Assembly (NCBI RefSeq): GCF_050436995.1
Contig: NC_134747.1
Location: forward strand, 13,833,501-13,897,500
Length of the DNA: 64,000 bases
Direction of reading: 5' to 3'
From: Anticarsia gemmatalis
Lineage: Eukaryota; Arthropoda; Insecta; Lepidoptera; Erebidae
The number at the start of each line of letters is the position of its first letter. Positions within the stretch are counted from its first letter, which is position 1. A program made the position numbers and the translations under genes. The notes under the pieces are model-generated. The model saw only the letters and a program-made list of their open reading frames with translations. It searched no databases and had not been told where the DNA came from. Shown piece after piece: positions 51,085 through 63,254 of this stretch.

Positions 51085-51259
51085 ATGTATATATATATAT
51101 ATATATTCGCTTAGCCTTTTGTTCCAAACTATGTTGGAGTCGGCTTACAGTCTCACCGGATGCAGCTGGATACCAGTGTTTTACATGGAGCGACTGCCTA
51201 TCTGACCTCCACAACCCAGTTACTTGGGTATTAACACGATACCCTTCGGTAAGACTGGT
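51085..51259 (-). mobile_element. 5S-derived SINE, 5'-truncated copy upstream of the phosphatase gene
   Basis: Nearly identical to the tail half (18777-18947) of the 18.8-kb copy, including the (TA)n tail. It stops before the 5S-like head. 5' truncation is typical of LINE-driven retrotransposition. It lies about 135 bp upstream of the phosphatase start codon and could sit in its promoter or 5' UTR. Confidence 0.75.
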
Positions 51260-51789
51260 ATATAGTTTCAAATAAATTCTAGATCAAATTTTAATAGGTA
51301 CCTATTATATTTTTAAAAAGCTACTGAAACACTTAAACTCCCTGCATATTTACTATGATGCACCTCCTACTTATTATCAGGCAGTAAGAAAATATAACTT
51401 AATAACAAGGGTTCGATTGCCGAAATCCTAAAGCTCAGTAATAACAAAAAATGCTTATTAGCTTTACATAATAATATGTTAACAATCAGTAATAGTAACA
51501 AGTACGTAATTCATTTTTTTTAATAACTCTATTTTCATCGTTGAAATTGGATATAATGAGATTTTCCATAATTTTCAGTTTCGTATTTTTAGTTCATACA
51601 CATTGAAACAGATGGCGCTAACATTAGAGATCGGTAATAACGAGAAGAAATCTTTCGGAAAAATACATTTTAAAACTACAATCACAGGGGCATCATTGTA
51701 CGTACATAATAGACTCGGTTCCAATATAAATTAGTCTATAACACACACTGTCTGGCGTATTCCATTCATCCCCAGGTATTATCGATTGG

Positions 51790-52316
51790 AGTTTGCTATA
51801 GCTCGCGTATGGTATATGCTGTGTGACGTAGCGATCACGCCACCTTCTTCATGCCCAATCCAGGCTTCTGATTGGCTGAAACGGACAGTTCCCCACCCTA
51901 AACAAAAATACGACACATTCAACACGTTTAGTGTTGCGAACTGGAATCGAATTCCGACTCGATTTGAGCTAAACGTCAAAAATAACAATGAAATATAAAA
52001 ATATGAATTATTTATTGCAAAAATATAACAACAATGACTTCAAGATAATTGAAAAGAGCTGTTTCATATTTTGATGCCTATTTAATCTAGAAAATATCAA
52101 TTTATATTTGATAATCGTTTCACAATTTGTAATCGATTTAAATAAAGTAATGTCAAACTGAGTATTTGACTACATCACTACGAATATGTTCGGATTTGCT
52201 GGACGTTACGAATCCCGTATCCCGCTAGTGTTTACCTCGAATATATTTGAAAATTTGGTGATAATTTACAAGTGAAATATACGCAGTGGCGCTGGTTAAG
52301 TGTGGGGAACAGAGTG
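51790..52316 (+). promoter_or_regulatory. Candidate promoter and non-coding first exon
   Basis: The region is locally CpG-richer, with a CRE-like GTGACGTAG (51824-51832), a CCAAT box (51855-51859) and an inverted CCAAT box (51871-51875). It ends with a consensus donor, CAGAGTG|GTAAGTG, at 52316/52317. This would fit the start of a plus-strand gene whose coding exons lie beyond, possibly outside the window. The weak open frames here on both strands are not convincing proteins. Confidence 0.35.
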
Positions 52317-54565
52317 GTAAGTGTTTTCTATGATTTTTAGTTATTATACACTGTCTAGGATTTCTTTACAGGTCGTGAAATTTCTAACCTAAAAAATGAT
52401 TTCCATGGGTCAATTCTTATTTGAATTTCTACATAATACTTGATATTTGTTATGAAACTTAATATAAAACGTGTACTACAGCGACTGAATAATATTTTCG
52501 TAGATATTTCTTGTTAATTTGTGTTCTACTTTTGTTATAATTACCCTCGAAAGTAAAGTATGCAACACGATTTCTAAATCACATTACTTGGTTGATTACG
52601 ACTGTAAAAGAAGTGGTATATTGCATGAAATAATATTTAGAATATATATAAGGCCTTAATAATCCCATGGCTTTATTATAAATCGTGTTTTTGATTGTTG
52701 TTATTCATAATTTTATCAGCTGAAGTGGTACGGCACTTAGTTCGTATTAGCCATGCTGTGTGTTATTTGTTTATAATATTTATCGCAATAACAATGCTCC
52801 TGATAAATCGATAACGTTTTAGATACGCACTCGTGATCTGAATGTGTTAAGTTACCTATTAGTGATTTTCAATACATTATTTTTACTCTTAATAATTCTA
52901 AACTAAACAAAGAATATAGCTCAATCTGTTCAGAATTACGAATGTATTTTTTTTTCCTCAAACCGATATGTTCACCGTAAAGTAATTTGCAAAATTACAC
53001 ATAGTATTTTGCACATGCATCTGTTCAAGCCTGTTACAAGCAATTATGTATCTACAATTCACTTTCACTATTACTTATGCCATATAGTCTTTAACTTAAC
53101 TGATGAACAAAGGACATTGATTTGAACTCGGTAACACAAAATCAGCTGTTGTACACTGTACTAAAAGGATCGGAGAGATGTTTGTGTTGTTCCTTTTTAA
53201 GTAATTATGGAATGAACTGTATCAATCAAATGTTATGCAATATTAGTTCAATGCATTATTACAGTGTTCCTATGAAGGTATTATGAATGCTACTGTCATT
53301 ACCTTAGTAATTGAGCTTTGATGAACAAGATATTAAAGATTTTGTTCTCAAATTAAATCATTTATATGTATTTAGTATTATCTGAGTGTTTTTGGAAACA
53401 ATCTAATTTTGATAGAATGCTACATTCCTAAATAGTGTTTAGGTAGTACCTAATATAAAATTTTGAGTTAGAATAGTTAGTTATTAGATAATGCAGCTTA
53501 ATGTAAACCATTTTTTATTTGGCATGTGATTTGTGTATGGCATAACTTCTTATATGATTAGCAGTCGATGTGGTTGCCATGAATTCAGTCGGATAGATTA
53601 TTATCATCAAGTTTAATTCTACATAGGCAGCTATAGCATTATAATTGTTTTTGTAAAGTTTACAATTTCCTTCAAATTAAAAAAAATATACGAAACCAAA
53701 ACAGAGAAGTATCGTAACAAAAATCTTGATCCCAGATCCCATTAATTGTCTCGTGAAACCGAAGCAGGGTCATACAAGGCCGTGGACTCTGCACTTCCCG
53801 CCTCTCAATTAATTCCCCCAAATTGGTGGCATCACTGACTTACGCACGCCAATGCGGGTTACCTTACCTCGCGTGATACGCTCGCGCCATTACACCTGCG
53901 TTTGCGCGGGAAAATATGTCATTGTCTATGGTAATGATTAAAGGGTGCGTCCTAGCGGTACTACCTAAAGATCTTTTACGCAGAAATATTTATTATGTAT
54001 CTGACTGCCGCATGCCGGTTCTTTAGCAGATTTACCAACTAGTGACTTTCATGGTACCTACCTGTTTTAAGTTTCACTATGATTGGGATAAACGGCCTAT
54101 TGGAACTAGACGTAAAGTAACGTTGCCGAAATAATTAGTCGATAAAGAATTTGGTCCGCGCTGATAAGTAATACGGGAATTCAATGAATAGTCTTTATAA
54201 AGCAGGATATTAAAGTTACCCCTGAGATGTTAGGAGTAGCTAAGACCATGTCCTTTCCTTACAGGCAATTCCAGTCATCCAAAAAGATGTCCTAGCCATA
54301 GTATTGCATTTATACTTATTTCCAAGTTTGCCTTCTATAATTAGGTAGCCTAGATCAGTCTATCTAAAGTAACTGCAGTATAACAGTATAACCTAGATTC
54401 GCTTCTCGAACTATGCGACGTTTAGTCAAAGGCCAACTTGTTTTTCCGTCTGACTGAGTGGCTGACTCGGCTGGCGTGATACTGGAACCTTAAAAATGGA
54501 AGGTCCCGACCTAGATACATGACTAGAAACATTTTAAACTATTACATTTTATAGATAATAGTAAC
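52317..54565 (+). other. Gene-free stretch, possible first intron
   Basis: Begins with the consensus donor at 52317. Mostly AT-rich. A GC-richer, CpG-containing block at 53,740-53,930 could be regulatory. No exon recognised. Confidence 0.35.
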
Positions 54566-54706
54566 TAACGGTGAAGGAAAACATTGTTATGAAACCTTGC
54601 ATGCCTAAAAGTTGTTTAACACCTTTTGCGTGATGTCCTCAAAGCGTAATCCCTCCCACGTTTGGGAGAAGATCCTTGCCCAGCTGTGGGACAGACTAGG
54701 GTTAAA
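54566..54706 (+). repeat. LINE 3' end (family A), partial copy
   Basis: TAACGGTGAAGGAAAACATT, GCATGCCTAAAAGTTG and GATCCTTGCCCAGCTGTGGG. Confidence 0.6.
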
Positions 54707-54771
54707 AAGTAGAGAAACTAAATTAGTTGCATTGTCGATTTAGTTTGTCGTTAAAATAGTTAATTATAAAG

Positions 54772-55026
54772 TTATATGGCTTTAATTAACCGATTCATTG
54801 CCACCTTCATTTTCGTGAACATTTCAGCCAGGCCCCATTCATTGGTCGGTGGCTCACCATTTGAGCCATCGGCCTCCCTGAAGGATGACTCAACTGATGA
54901 GTCATTGGCTCCTTGTAATGATTTAATGCTTTTCGCCATCATTCGAGCCAGTCTGACAACCAGAAACGTGTTACTGTGTTCTCCTATTCGAATTTGTGGA
55001 TAATAAAAGTTAATATGGCGTTTCAA
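54772..55026 (-). pseudogene. Unidentified protein-coding remnant (84-codon open frame)
   Basis: The minus-strand frame is open for 84 codons with plausible amino-acid use, including ARMMAKSIKSLQ, READGSNGEPPTNEW and a predicted helix at the C-terminus. A related but frame-broken block lies 560 bp downstream (55411-55477), also minus strand. That repeat-and-decay pattern suggests a transposon protein fragment rather than a host gene. I do not recognise the family, and the plus strand is also open here, so confidence is limited. Confidence 0.3.
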
Positions 55027-55119
55027 GATAGTATTTGTTGGTTTTAATGAAATATTGCAGAGGTAGTAAACATTTTAGTAGTATTCAATCATTATTTATT
55101 ATTGTAATATTATTTGTAG

Positions 55120-55290
55120 ATAATCAGGACTACGACGATTTTACTGAATGTAGCCAGGCAATGTTTACTGATTTCCATGATCAACAAATTGAAGATAAAG
55201 AAAATCAAGGTTTTCCAAGGTTTTTTTTAAAAAATATTCAAGATGTTTTGCGGCAGTTATACAAAAGGTTTATGACACCTGACTAATAAA
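55120..55290 (+). CDS. Candidate terminal exon of an unidentified gene
   Basis: A T/A-rich tract ending TTTGTAG (55113-55119) could be a 3' splice site. The following 55 codons are open (residues include DYDDF, FTDFHDQQ, EDKENQ and a basic LRQLYKRF end) and stop at TAA (55284-55286). That stop overlaps an AATAAA signal at 55285-55290. The peptide is charged and not obviously random, but no domain is recognised and no upstream exon was found. It could equally be part of the flanking transposon remnant. Confidence 0.25.
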
Positions 55291-55410
55291 AATATTCTCT
55301 AAATTGAAGGGCCAGGTCTGATATTCACGGAAATGTTTAATGAGATCTGAAAAATGGTAGTTTAAGTGTTTTTTTTTTTTTTAATATCCGTTTTTATACA
55401 ATTTTGGTTT

Positions 55411-55477
55411 GACTCACCAATTGAGCCATCGGCCTTCCTAAAGGTTTTTTAATGACTCAACTGTTGAGTCATTGGTC
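55411..55477 (-). repeat. Second, frame-broken copy of the 54.85-kb coding-like block
   Basis: GACTCACCAATTGAGCCATC, GGCCTTCC and AATGACTCAACTGTTGAGTC match 54851-54909 in the same order. It contains a perfect palindrome, 10-bp arms with 3-nt loop, at 55451-55473. Confidence 0.65.
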
Positions 55478-56049
55478 ATGAATCGGTTAATGTTGCTCAC
55501 TTTCTAAGTTATTTAATGTGCGAGATACATAATGCCAAAATACTTGTAATATATACGATAAGTAATTTAATACATAATATGTGACTTTTAATCATTATTT
55601 TGAGTTATCACTAAATTTCTTATAGATTTTCTGGTCGACAAGTCGAATAATTATACCCTAATTATTTTATTAAAATCCTTTCATTTCGTTAATTGATTAC
55701 CTAAAATATTCTACAAATCTCCAGTGTTTATGTAATAACATTACGTCGTAACGGGTCAACGACCTCGTGTGCTAGACAAAAGCTTTTAATCTTACCCCCG
55801 TGGCTAAATCAAATATGTATGGAAGGCTTTTTCATACAACCTATTATTTATTTATACTGTGCTTGTTCTTTTGACAGCGTATTGATCGACATGACAACTA
55901 CTAAGATATGATTTGTACAAAGGATTGTTGTAAACAAACTTATTTTAAACGAAACAGTTCGCAAGGATCGTACCCATATGAGAAGAACGCGTGTTTTATG
56001 TTTGTATGTGTGTCTTAAGTAAAAGTCGGTTGCATTGCATTGCAAATTG

Positions 56050-56130
56050 TGTCCTCACTCCATAGGGGTAGGCAGAGAACCAAAAACGCCACTTGCTACA
56101 ATTCCTATAGATTTCCCTTCCTTCACTCAT
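56050..56130 (+). repeat. Dispersed repeat family B
   Basis: CTCCATAGGGGTAGGCAGAG, then AACCAAAAACGCCACTTG. A shortened minus-strand copy sits 40 bp upstream (55944-56015), forming a loose inverted pair. Confidence 0.5.
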
Positions 56131-58174
56131 ACAGTCGTATCTATTATCAATAAGGTCATTTACCTATCCTTAGGGTGTTACAAAGAACCTATTATACTGC
56201 ATATAGCGACATTTCTCTTACCGAATGGGAGAACTCATTATTCTTATTTACTTATTCTTTGGCTAGTAATAGGAAAACAAAAATGTAACATAGGTACCTA
56301 TTTTGCTACTACTTTGTATAGATCCTCCTTTCCGTTGGCCTTGAATCCACTCAGGAAAGTAAGCTAAAATGATCTAATAACACTTTGCACGGACATCGTA
56401 CCCGGGACCTTATAAATCCAAGGGTTTTACCACCTCGTGAGCCTTCTTTTACTGTGTTATGTCAGCAAGGTTGTTGACCTTTGCCAAGAAGTTTTTCGTT
56501 GCTGTTTATCATAGGAAGATTTGTGAGACTTGATGTGTAAACTTGAGATGTTATTTGAAGTTTGCCTATATAACTGTGTTGAAGAATAATAACAGTCGGA
56601 TTTTGTATTGTAATAGTTTACAAAAGTTCATCTACTGCTTATAAATAAGCAATTTTTGGTGTTTTTAGGGGAATTCTTTTTCATGCAATAAGCTTGGTAT
56701 GGTTCGGATATTCCTAAAAATTCGGCATTCACTAAAGGCCTAAACGAAGATAAGATCTAGCTTTCTGCCTCTGTTATTTAGAATTCATATATCCGATAGG
56801 TACTCAATTTATCTGCCCTTATTTTACTGACATGAAGTTCTATAAAAAACAATTAATACCTGAAAAAACTACGATCAAAATTATAAATAAATGTCTAACT
56901 ACTACATTATTGCGATTATGAGTGGGATGTAGTATTATTCTACAATTATATAATTCTTTGAAGTCTACATTTTTCTGAATTACCTGTTACCCAAGTGACA
57001 GTGATGTAGGCGTTATCTGAAAAGCCTTTGTATCAAATACTATGACTACGGAATCTAACGTAAATTGCCTCAGAAATAGGTATAGATTGAAATATGATAC
57101 GATTCACTTGATATTTAAATGTCAACGCTATTTTCTGGCATGTATGAAGTGATTTAGGTAGACTTGTTGTTTAGTTTTCCACTACTACCTTGTACACTTA
57201 GTACTATAATAAAAACACCCACTTTTGAAGTGGTCCAGAATTTACCTCAAAATTTTCGTCAGTCAACTTTCTTATTTCTTAGCCTTCTTTGGGTAGCCGT
57301 GGTCCATTATATTGGATTTTATTGGCAAAAAGACAACTACTTATGGTATGACAATTTGTGTAGGTATAGTACAGTTTAGCCACAAAAAGCCTAAGCCTGT
57401 AGCGTAGGTTTTTATCATATAACGAGATATAAATACAAACCTGTTGGTCTATTTCTCCAACCCTTTATTCGAATACCACAGTGACCTTTAAAGCAATACT
57501 AAACAAAGTAAAGAATAGTCTAAAACTACTGGAGCATCTCACAGTTTCTTTGAACGCAACGAGCCTGACCGTCACGCTTGAAAAGTCGACGCTCAGTTAA
57601 ACAGCTACCATACTGACCGCTTGCTGTGTAGTAATAACTATCGTTTACTGCGGTTTTCTGTTCGATAACAACTATAATATGGATATATAATATAGATTGG
57701 AAACTTGTCATTGAAATATCTTTGGTACGAGTTTCATTAAAGTTGCATTCAGGGTTAAAAACAAGTAAGAAACTAAAATATGTTGTAGTTGATGTTCGTG
57801 TTACTTCTAAAATCGCTTTTGATTGTGTATCAGCGGTTATGACTCGAGGTAGACCTTAGAATACGTGAATAGACGACATGAAAAGACAAATAATGCAGGA
57901 ATCCGACAGAAGCTTAACGTCTTGTTACAAACATCGTCTTCTGTCTGGTGCAATTTACTTAAGACAGTTCTCTAGAGACCAATAAGTCAATAATACGATC
58001 TATTATTAGCACTCGTTAATGTACTCATGGTACGTCTGCTATTTATAGAGCTCTTTACTGTAATTGCTAAAGTAACGTTTAAGGAATTGCCTCCTTGTCT
58101 GTCTGTCTCCGTCGTATTTATGTCGTCCGCATTTTGAGGAGCGGGAAGGTAGTAATAGATCTCGCTAATTTTAT

Positions 58175-58262
58175 ATACTCGAAAGTTGGATGTATGAATG
58201 TTTGTTACTCTTTTAAGAAACTACTGAATGAGTTGTGAATGAATTTGACATACGGACAGTTT
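58175..58262 (-). repeat. Helitron-related fragment
   Basis: Sequence CTCGAAAGTTGGATGTATGAATGTTTGTTACTCTTTT resembles the inner 5' portion of the 11.7-kb element (GGATGTTTGTTACTCTTT on its sense strand). Ends are not defined. Confidence 0.35.
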
Positions 58263-58884
58263 ATAGCCGTGAACTAACTTATAATTAAGATCCGTAAAAG
58301 AAATGATTTTTTATGAAATATAACGTATCGTTAGAAAACGCAACAAAGTCATATTCAATATGTTCTCATTCATAATTTTATCATTCAGTAATTCTGAATG
58401 CAGTTGAAGAGTTGTTAGTTGTGTTGCCAGTGTTGTGTGCCCATACATAAATGCCCGCTTAGCAACTTACACGTGTCATACAAACTGTCAAAATACCTCG
58501 CAAACAATCCAAACATACACTTTGATCTCCATTTTTTTACACGTGCCTCACGTGGTACTCAAACCTTATTACGCAGTACCGTGTTTTGTCAAAACAATTT
58601 CGTTCATGTCGCGGAAGATGTTTCGCCCTTCCGTAGTACAAAGTATCATCTGAGCGGTAGCGACGACCTACTTGAGTAGATAAGGAAAGATTGATAAAGA
58701 TTAGTGATACACTGATAGATAAGTATGCTTATTTTGTGATCATATGACTGTTCCGTAAACATGTAAATCCTTCTACCGCTTTGGACGTAGAATATGCCAA
58801 TGAACAGAATGTCTATTGGAAGACGTATTTATGGCTGTATTCCGTTTTCGGCATTTTCATAACTAAAATAATTACATTCATACG

Positions 58885-58945
58885 AATAAGAGTAGGTAGA
58901 GATCAAAAATGTCATTTGGTGCGATCCTTACAAACTTCCCTTGCT
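58885..58945 (+). repeat. Dispersed repeat family B, decayed
   Basis: AGAGTAGGTAGAGATCAAAA, then GGTGCGATCCTTACAAACTT. Confidence 0.45.
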
Positions 58946-59428
58946 TTCTTCTAATTAACACGTTTGTGACTAAACCGCTATACCGATGGAGACGAAGATT
59001 GCTGCAGAAAACAAAGATTGCCAAAAATGAAAAACTACACTGCTTTTATAAATAAGCAGACGGATTTGAATTTTGTTAAAACACGTAACTTATTTACGTA
59101 ATTCATATTTCAAAAGATATAAGAACAAAGCGGCCTTCGAAACATTATAAAAGACTAAATGACGGATCAAAGTCTATAATCAAATTAAATATACATTTGA
59201 CACTACTTATGAGTCATCATTTCCAATACATAACATTATCCACGATAACAGGTGTTCCTGAAACCCACTTACTCATATAACATACGATTAATATGTAATT
59301 AATTAACGATAATTAATTCCACTTAGAAATGTATTTTATCAACGACCTACTTATATATTGCTTGTCTAATTACAAACTTGTGTCTCGTAAAGCGTGTTTC
59401 ATTAAAATCGATGTAGGAATATTTATTA

Positions 59429-59713
59429 CTAGCTGACCCGCGCAACTTCGCTGCGCGGGTCAGCTAGTAATCTGCGTCACATAAGAGAGAATGAGTCAAA
59501 ATTTCCCAGTTTTTGTAACATTTTTCACTGGTACTCTGCTTCTTTTGGTAGTAGCGTGATGATATATAGCCTATAACCTTCCTCGATAAATGGACTATCT
59601 AACACTGAAAGAATTTTTCAAATCGGACCAGTAGTTCCTGAGATTAGCGCGTTCAAACAAACAAACAAACAAACAAACAAACAAACTCTTCAGCTTTATA
59701 ATATTAGTATAGA
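59429..59713 (-). mobile_element. Helitron-like element with (CAAA)n tract and an inverted duplication of its 3' end
   Basis: On the minus strand it starts A|TCTATACTAATATTATAAAG and ends GGGTCAGCTAG|T, with a (CAAA)n tract at 59654-59687. Compared with the 18.4-kb copy it carries an extra inverted copy of its terminus, forming a 19-bp perfect hairpin at 59426-59470. Confidence 0.75.
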
Positions 59714-60430
59714 TACAGGATTTTTTTGGCAACTCGCACAATACTAGCTTCTTGTAAAGGATAGGGGCTGAGCAAGGTTAGATACCAGTTATGGGATGAT
59801 TCCTGTGACATTGCTTGGCAATGGGGTCTTTCCGATGTACTTTTATTAATAATATTAGTCTGTGGTTTGTTGAGGTAACTGCTTTTAACTGTCCAGTGGA
59901 CTTTACCATAAATTTGTCAGATGATTTGTTGACGTTCTTGACGTAGACGATTGTCCATCTAGTATGTCTGATCTCCCGTCATGGAACATTTTGTTTTTAA
60001 TAATTACTACTTTAAAATGTATCAGTTTAGACTTTTCCTTAACGTTTCAAGTCAGTTTTCAAGTATTCTTTTCTCGGGTTTTACATACACCTTAATCGAT
60101 TAATTCTAAAATTACATCATTACTCGTGGATATTAAAAAAAGTCCATTATCAATGTGACATTTTACTTATAAAACACCATGAATCAGTAGGGTACCTATC
60201 ATGGTAAACTAACCCCAAACATCCTGCTCCCATATCAGCACATCCTTTGAGCAAAGATCCAGGTCCGTATCTGTCAATCACTGCACACTATCTGCTCTCT
60301 CAGACGACCGCTATCGTCTGACTTTCGCTGTTATCAGTCGTCTGGTCCACAGTTCACTGTTGACACATACACTTGTTTTTTTATTGTTGAAACATAAAGT
60401 AAAACAATATAACGATATTAGGTAAATTGT
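59714..60430. other. Gene-free stretch
   Basis: AT-rich; nothing identified. Confidence 0.5.
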
Positions 60431-60903
60431 ATGCCATCAAAAACATTCTGTAAAAAACCTCAAGTCTCGCCGTAAAAAGTTGTGAGATCTATATAATACC
60501 AAGTCGATTAATCTATTTAGTCTCTACTTAAAGGACCTTCTGTCTTAAGTTATTACGTATGTTATTATCATGCCAATTTAAAAAAAATACCTCTAAAACA
60601 AATAGACCGACCTGGCCATCGCATGATTTGATTATTAGTATGTATCACACTACACAGCACGACGAGAAGTTAATGCTCCTGAAATGTTAATGGCGAATTT
60701 GTGTTTTCTTGCGATGACCAAGTCGATCTATTTGTTTTAAAGATATTTTTTTTTAAATTGGCATGATAATAACATACGTAATAACTTATGACAGAAGGTC
60801 CTTTAAGTAGAGACTAAATAGATTAATCGACTTGGTATTATATAGATCTCACAACTTTTTACGGCGAGACTTGAGGTTTTTTACAGAATGTTTTTGATGG
60901 CAT
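60431..60903. mobile_element. Foldback transposable element, 473 bp with ~193-bp arms
   Basis: The left arm (60431-60623) and right arm (60710-60903) are near-perfect reverse complements, starting ATGCCATCAAAAACATTCTG. They surround an 86-bp loop. I count only a handful of mismatches by eye, so the insertion is young or the arms are being homogenised. No coding capacity. Superfamily unassigned. Confidence 0.85.
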
Positions 60904-61255
60904 CTCACTTCTTTTTGTAGAGCGAACATAAGTCCAATTTGTATGGAAAGACGTTTTTTTTTTCATAATTCAACATATTTTCCTATGGGAATGTTGTTCA
61001 GTTTCATGGGCTAAACACCCTTACCCACCCTATACCCCCACCCGTTATGCCTTATATAGTAGGTACCTATTTACACCTATTTATTTTATTTTCTACAGTA
61101 ATAATAATACATTAACTGCAAATGTAACCTTGTAATCTTATACATTTATATGGGATTACAAAGTTATTGTTGCAGTTGGTGTATTTAGAAAACTGGACCG
61201 AAATTAAAAAATATTAAATTTTTCCCATGATTAAGACACTAAACCCTACTTGTAT

Positions 61256-61900
61256 TCTAAATTTTAAGCTTCTAAGTCTGCTAGAAGTACCTTAGACTTT
61301 TGATGATCGGTGAGTCAGTGAGTCAGTGAATCAGTGAGTGACAAAATTCAAAATTTTAACGAGTTGTCATTCTTAAACTACTGGTTCGAATTGACTGAAA
61401 TTTTAAATATACCGTGTTTATACAATGACTGATTAGTTGCTGAAAATCCAGGCTTCTTGTTTTATCCACAACAAAATTATGGGGGGGTCAAAAATAGCCC
61501 GAATTGCTTCGAGAAAAGGATGTTACGGCCGTGCCGCTTTTTTTTTGCTCGACTTGCGGGGGCACTTCCGTGCCCCCAGATCCTTGCTTTGTTGTCTTTT
61601 GCGGATCACAGTTGCCATTGACTTTCTCTCGAGATAATATGATGCATTGCATTGCCAAATTGTATCAAAATAGATGCAGTAATTTTGAAAGAAAGACAAA
61701 CCAACACATGCCTTTTGACTCGCGCGGTTCCACACGCGTACAAAGTCTCGTCCCCTATTTAAGCCTTTTGGTTGATTTTTAATGAAAAAACGTTTTTTAG
61801 TCTTCAATGATTTTCATGCTAAAATTCATTAAAATCAGTTCAGTGGTTTAACCTTGAAGATATAACAGACATAGTCTTCGTTATCATAATATTAATATGT
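61256..61900 (+). repeat. Probable dispersed repeat with GTGAGTCA iterations and a GC hairpin
   Basis: Begins with short GTGAGTCA-type iterations (61309-61340), then a (G)7 tract (61482-61488), a perfect 8-bp stem GGGGGCAC/GTGCCCCC with loop TTCC (61558-61577), and ends with the TATAACAGACATAGTC... ATAATATTAATATG pattern seen at ends of moth elements. The ORFs overlapping it on both strands are short and mutually exclusive, so I treat it as a repeat. Confidence 0.5.
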
Positions 61901-63254
61901 TAGATTTTATTCCTAGAAAACTATCGGTACCAAGGTTATCAAATATTTTGCTAAAGGACTCTCGGGAATAATCTCTGTATCTAAGGGCCTACAAGGACAC
62001 AGATTTGTCGAGCGAAACAAAGGATTGGTCCCAAAGGACAGCGGATAACAAAGGACTTACAAATAGGTTCGATCTTTAGCTAATAGAATATTATACCTTT
62101 ACGAACTATTGAGTAACTAACCACCATATTATAAAATGTAGGTTTATTGGTAAAAGATGAGCTAGATATTTTTATAAATTGAGGTGCTATTTTCTCTCAA
62201 TATGTGATCTTTAGTGAGGTTTATTTGCAGATAGGTTGACATTTTGTTATGTTGTCGTATTGATATAGTAATAGTCGATTGCGATTATAACTTTACAATG
62301 GATTAATAGAATATTAAGTTTAATCCATTATTAAATATGATACGATTAAGCAAGTCTAGATAAATAAATATACATACAAGTATGTATTAGAAAGATACCT
62401 ATGCATGATCGTGTTAATACCCATAATATATTAGATAATAATCTACAACGTGACATTTGAAACCAGTTTAAAAGTTATAAGACAATATCAAGAACTACGT
62501 AGGAAAGATGGCAGGCACTTCAGCTTTCCTTCCCCGGTCGTAGATCCAGAGGACGCACCAAACGTAGATGAGAAACTGTAGTGCAAAAAGATATGAGTGA
62601 GAATGAGGTTTCTGAAAGCGGTATCCAGGATAGAGCGAAGTGGAAAAGAAAGATCAGGAAAGCTGACCCCACTACCACGTGGGTTTTATAGCATGGAGAG
62701 ATAGAGAAAGAGAGAGACAATATCTAGAACTTTGAAAGAAAATCTATATTGTAGCCCAAATTGTGTGGATACTGAGCTTAGTTACACTGCCGTGTTTAGT
62801 TAATAAATAACTCGATGCAGTGCCAATGCCAGACAACAGTTCAAAGCTAGATAATCCGCAGTACGACGAGCCAATAGATGTACCCAGTTAACGGATACAG
62901 CCTACGATAACTATTGAGATACAAATCTAATCGTTTGTTTATGTTGGGCAAATAATGATTGACATTTTGTCAAAGATTATGTTAATTAATAAAGTATAAC
63001 CACAGACTTTTGTTTCAAAATGGTTGCTTAGCAGTCGAAAAAATACGACTTTAAAGCAATATTTTGATATATTTTATTTAATACTGTCTTATTGGCGGAA
63101 TTAGGTATAAAGCCACGATCACCATGAAGCTACACGAAAAATAAAGTAAAATTCACAATTTTCCCCAAAGAAGGTTTTATGTATGCTTGTACCTGCGTAA
63201 TTGGTAATTAATTGACCATGGACCCACCTATTATAAAAGTAAATTTAACATATA
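61901..63254. other. Gene-free stretch
   Basis: AT-rich, chance ORFs only; nothing identified. Confidence 0.5.

Larger units (their letters stand above)
56131..59428. other. Gene-free stretch
   Basis: Scattered repeat scraps (a minus-strand box B-like block near 56,398, family B at 58.9 kb, Helitron fragment at 58.2 kb). Overlapping short frames at 58.4-58.7 kb lack domains. Confidence 0.5.

Noticed and set aside
51779..51998. Mutually antisense ~70-codon frames
   Set aside because: Both are explained by local composition of a promoter-like region; no homology recognised.
61437..61807. Three overlapping frames of 66-94 codons on both strands
   Set aside because: They overlap each other and a hairpin-bearing repeat; none shows a recognisable protein motif.
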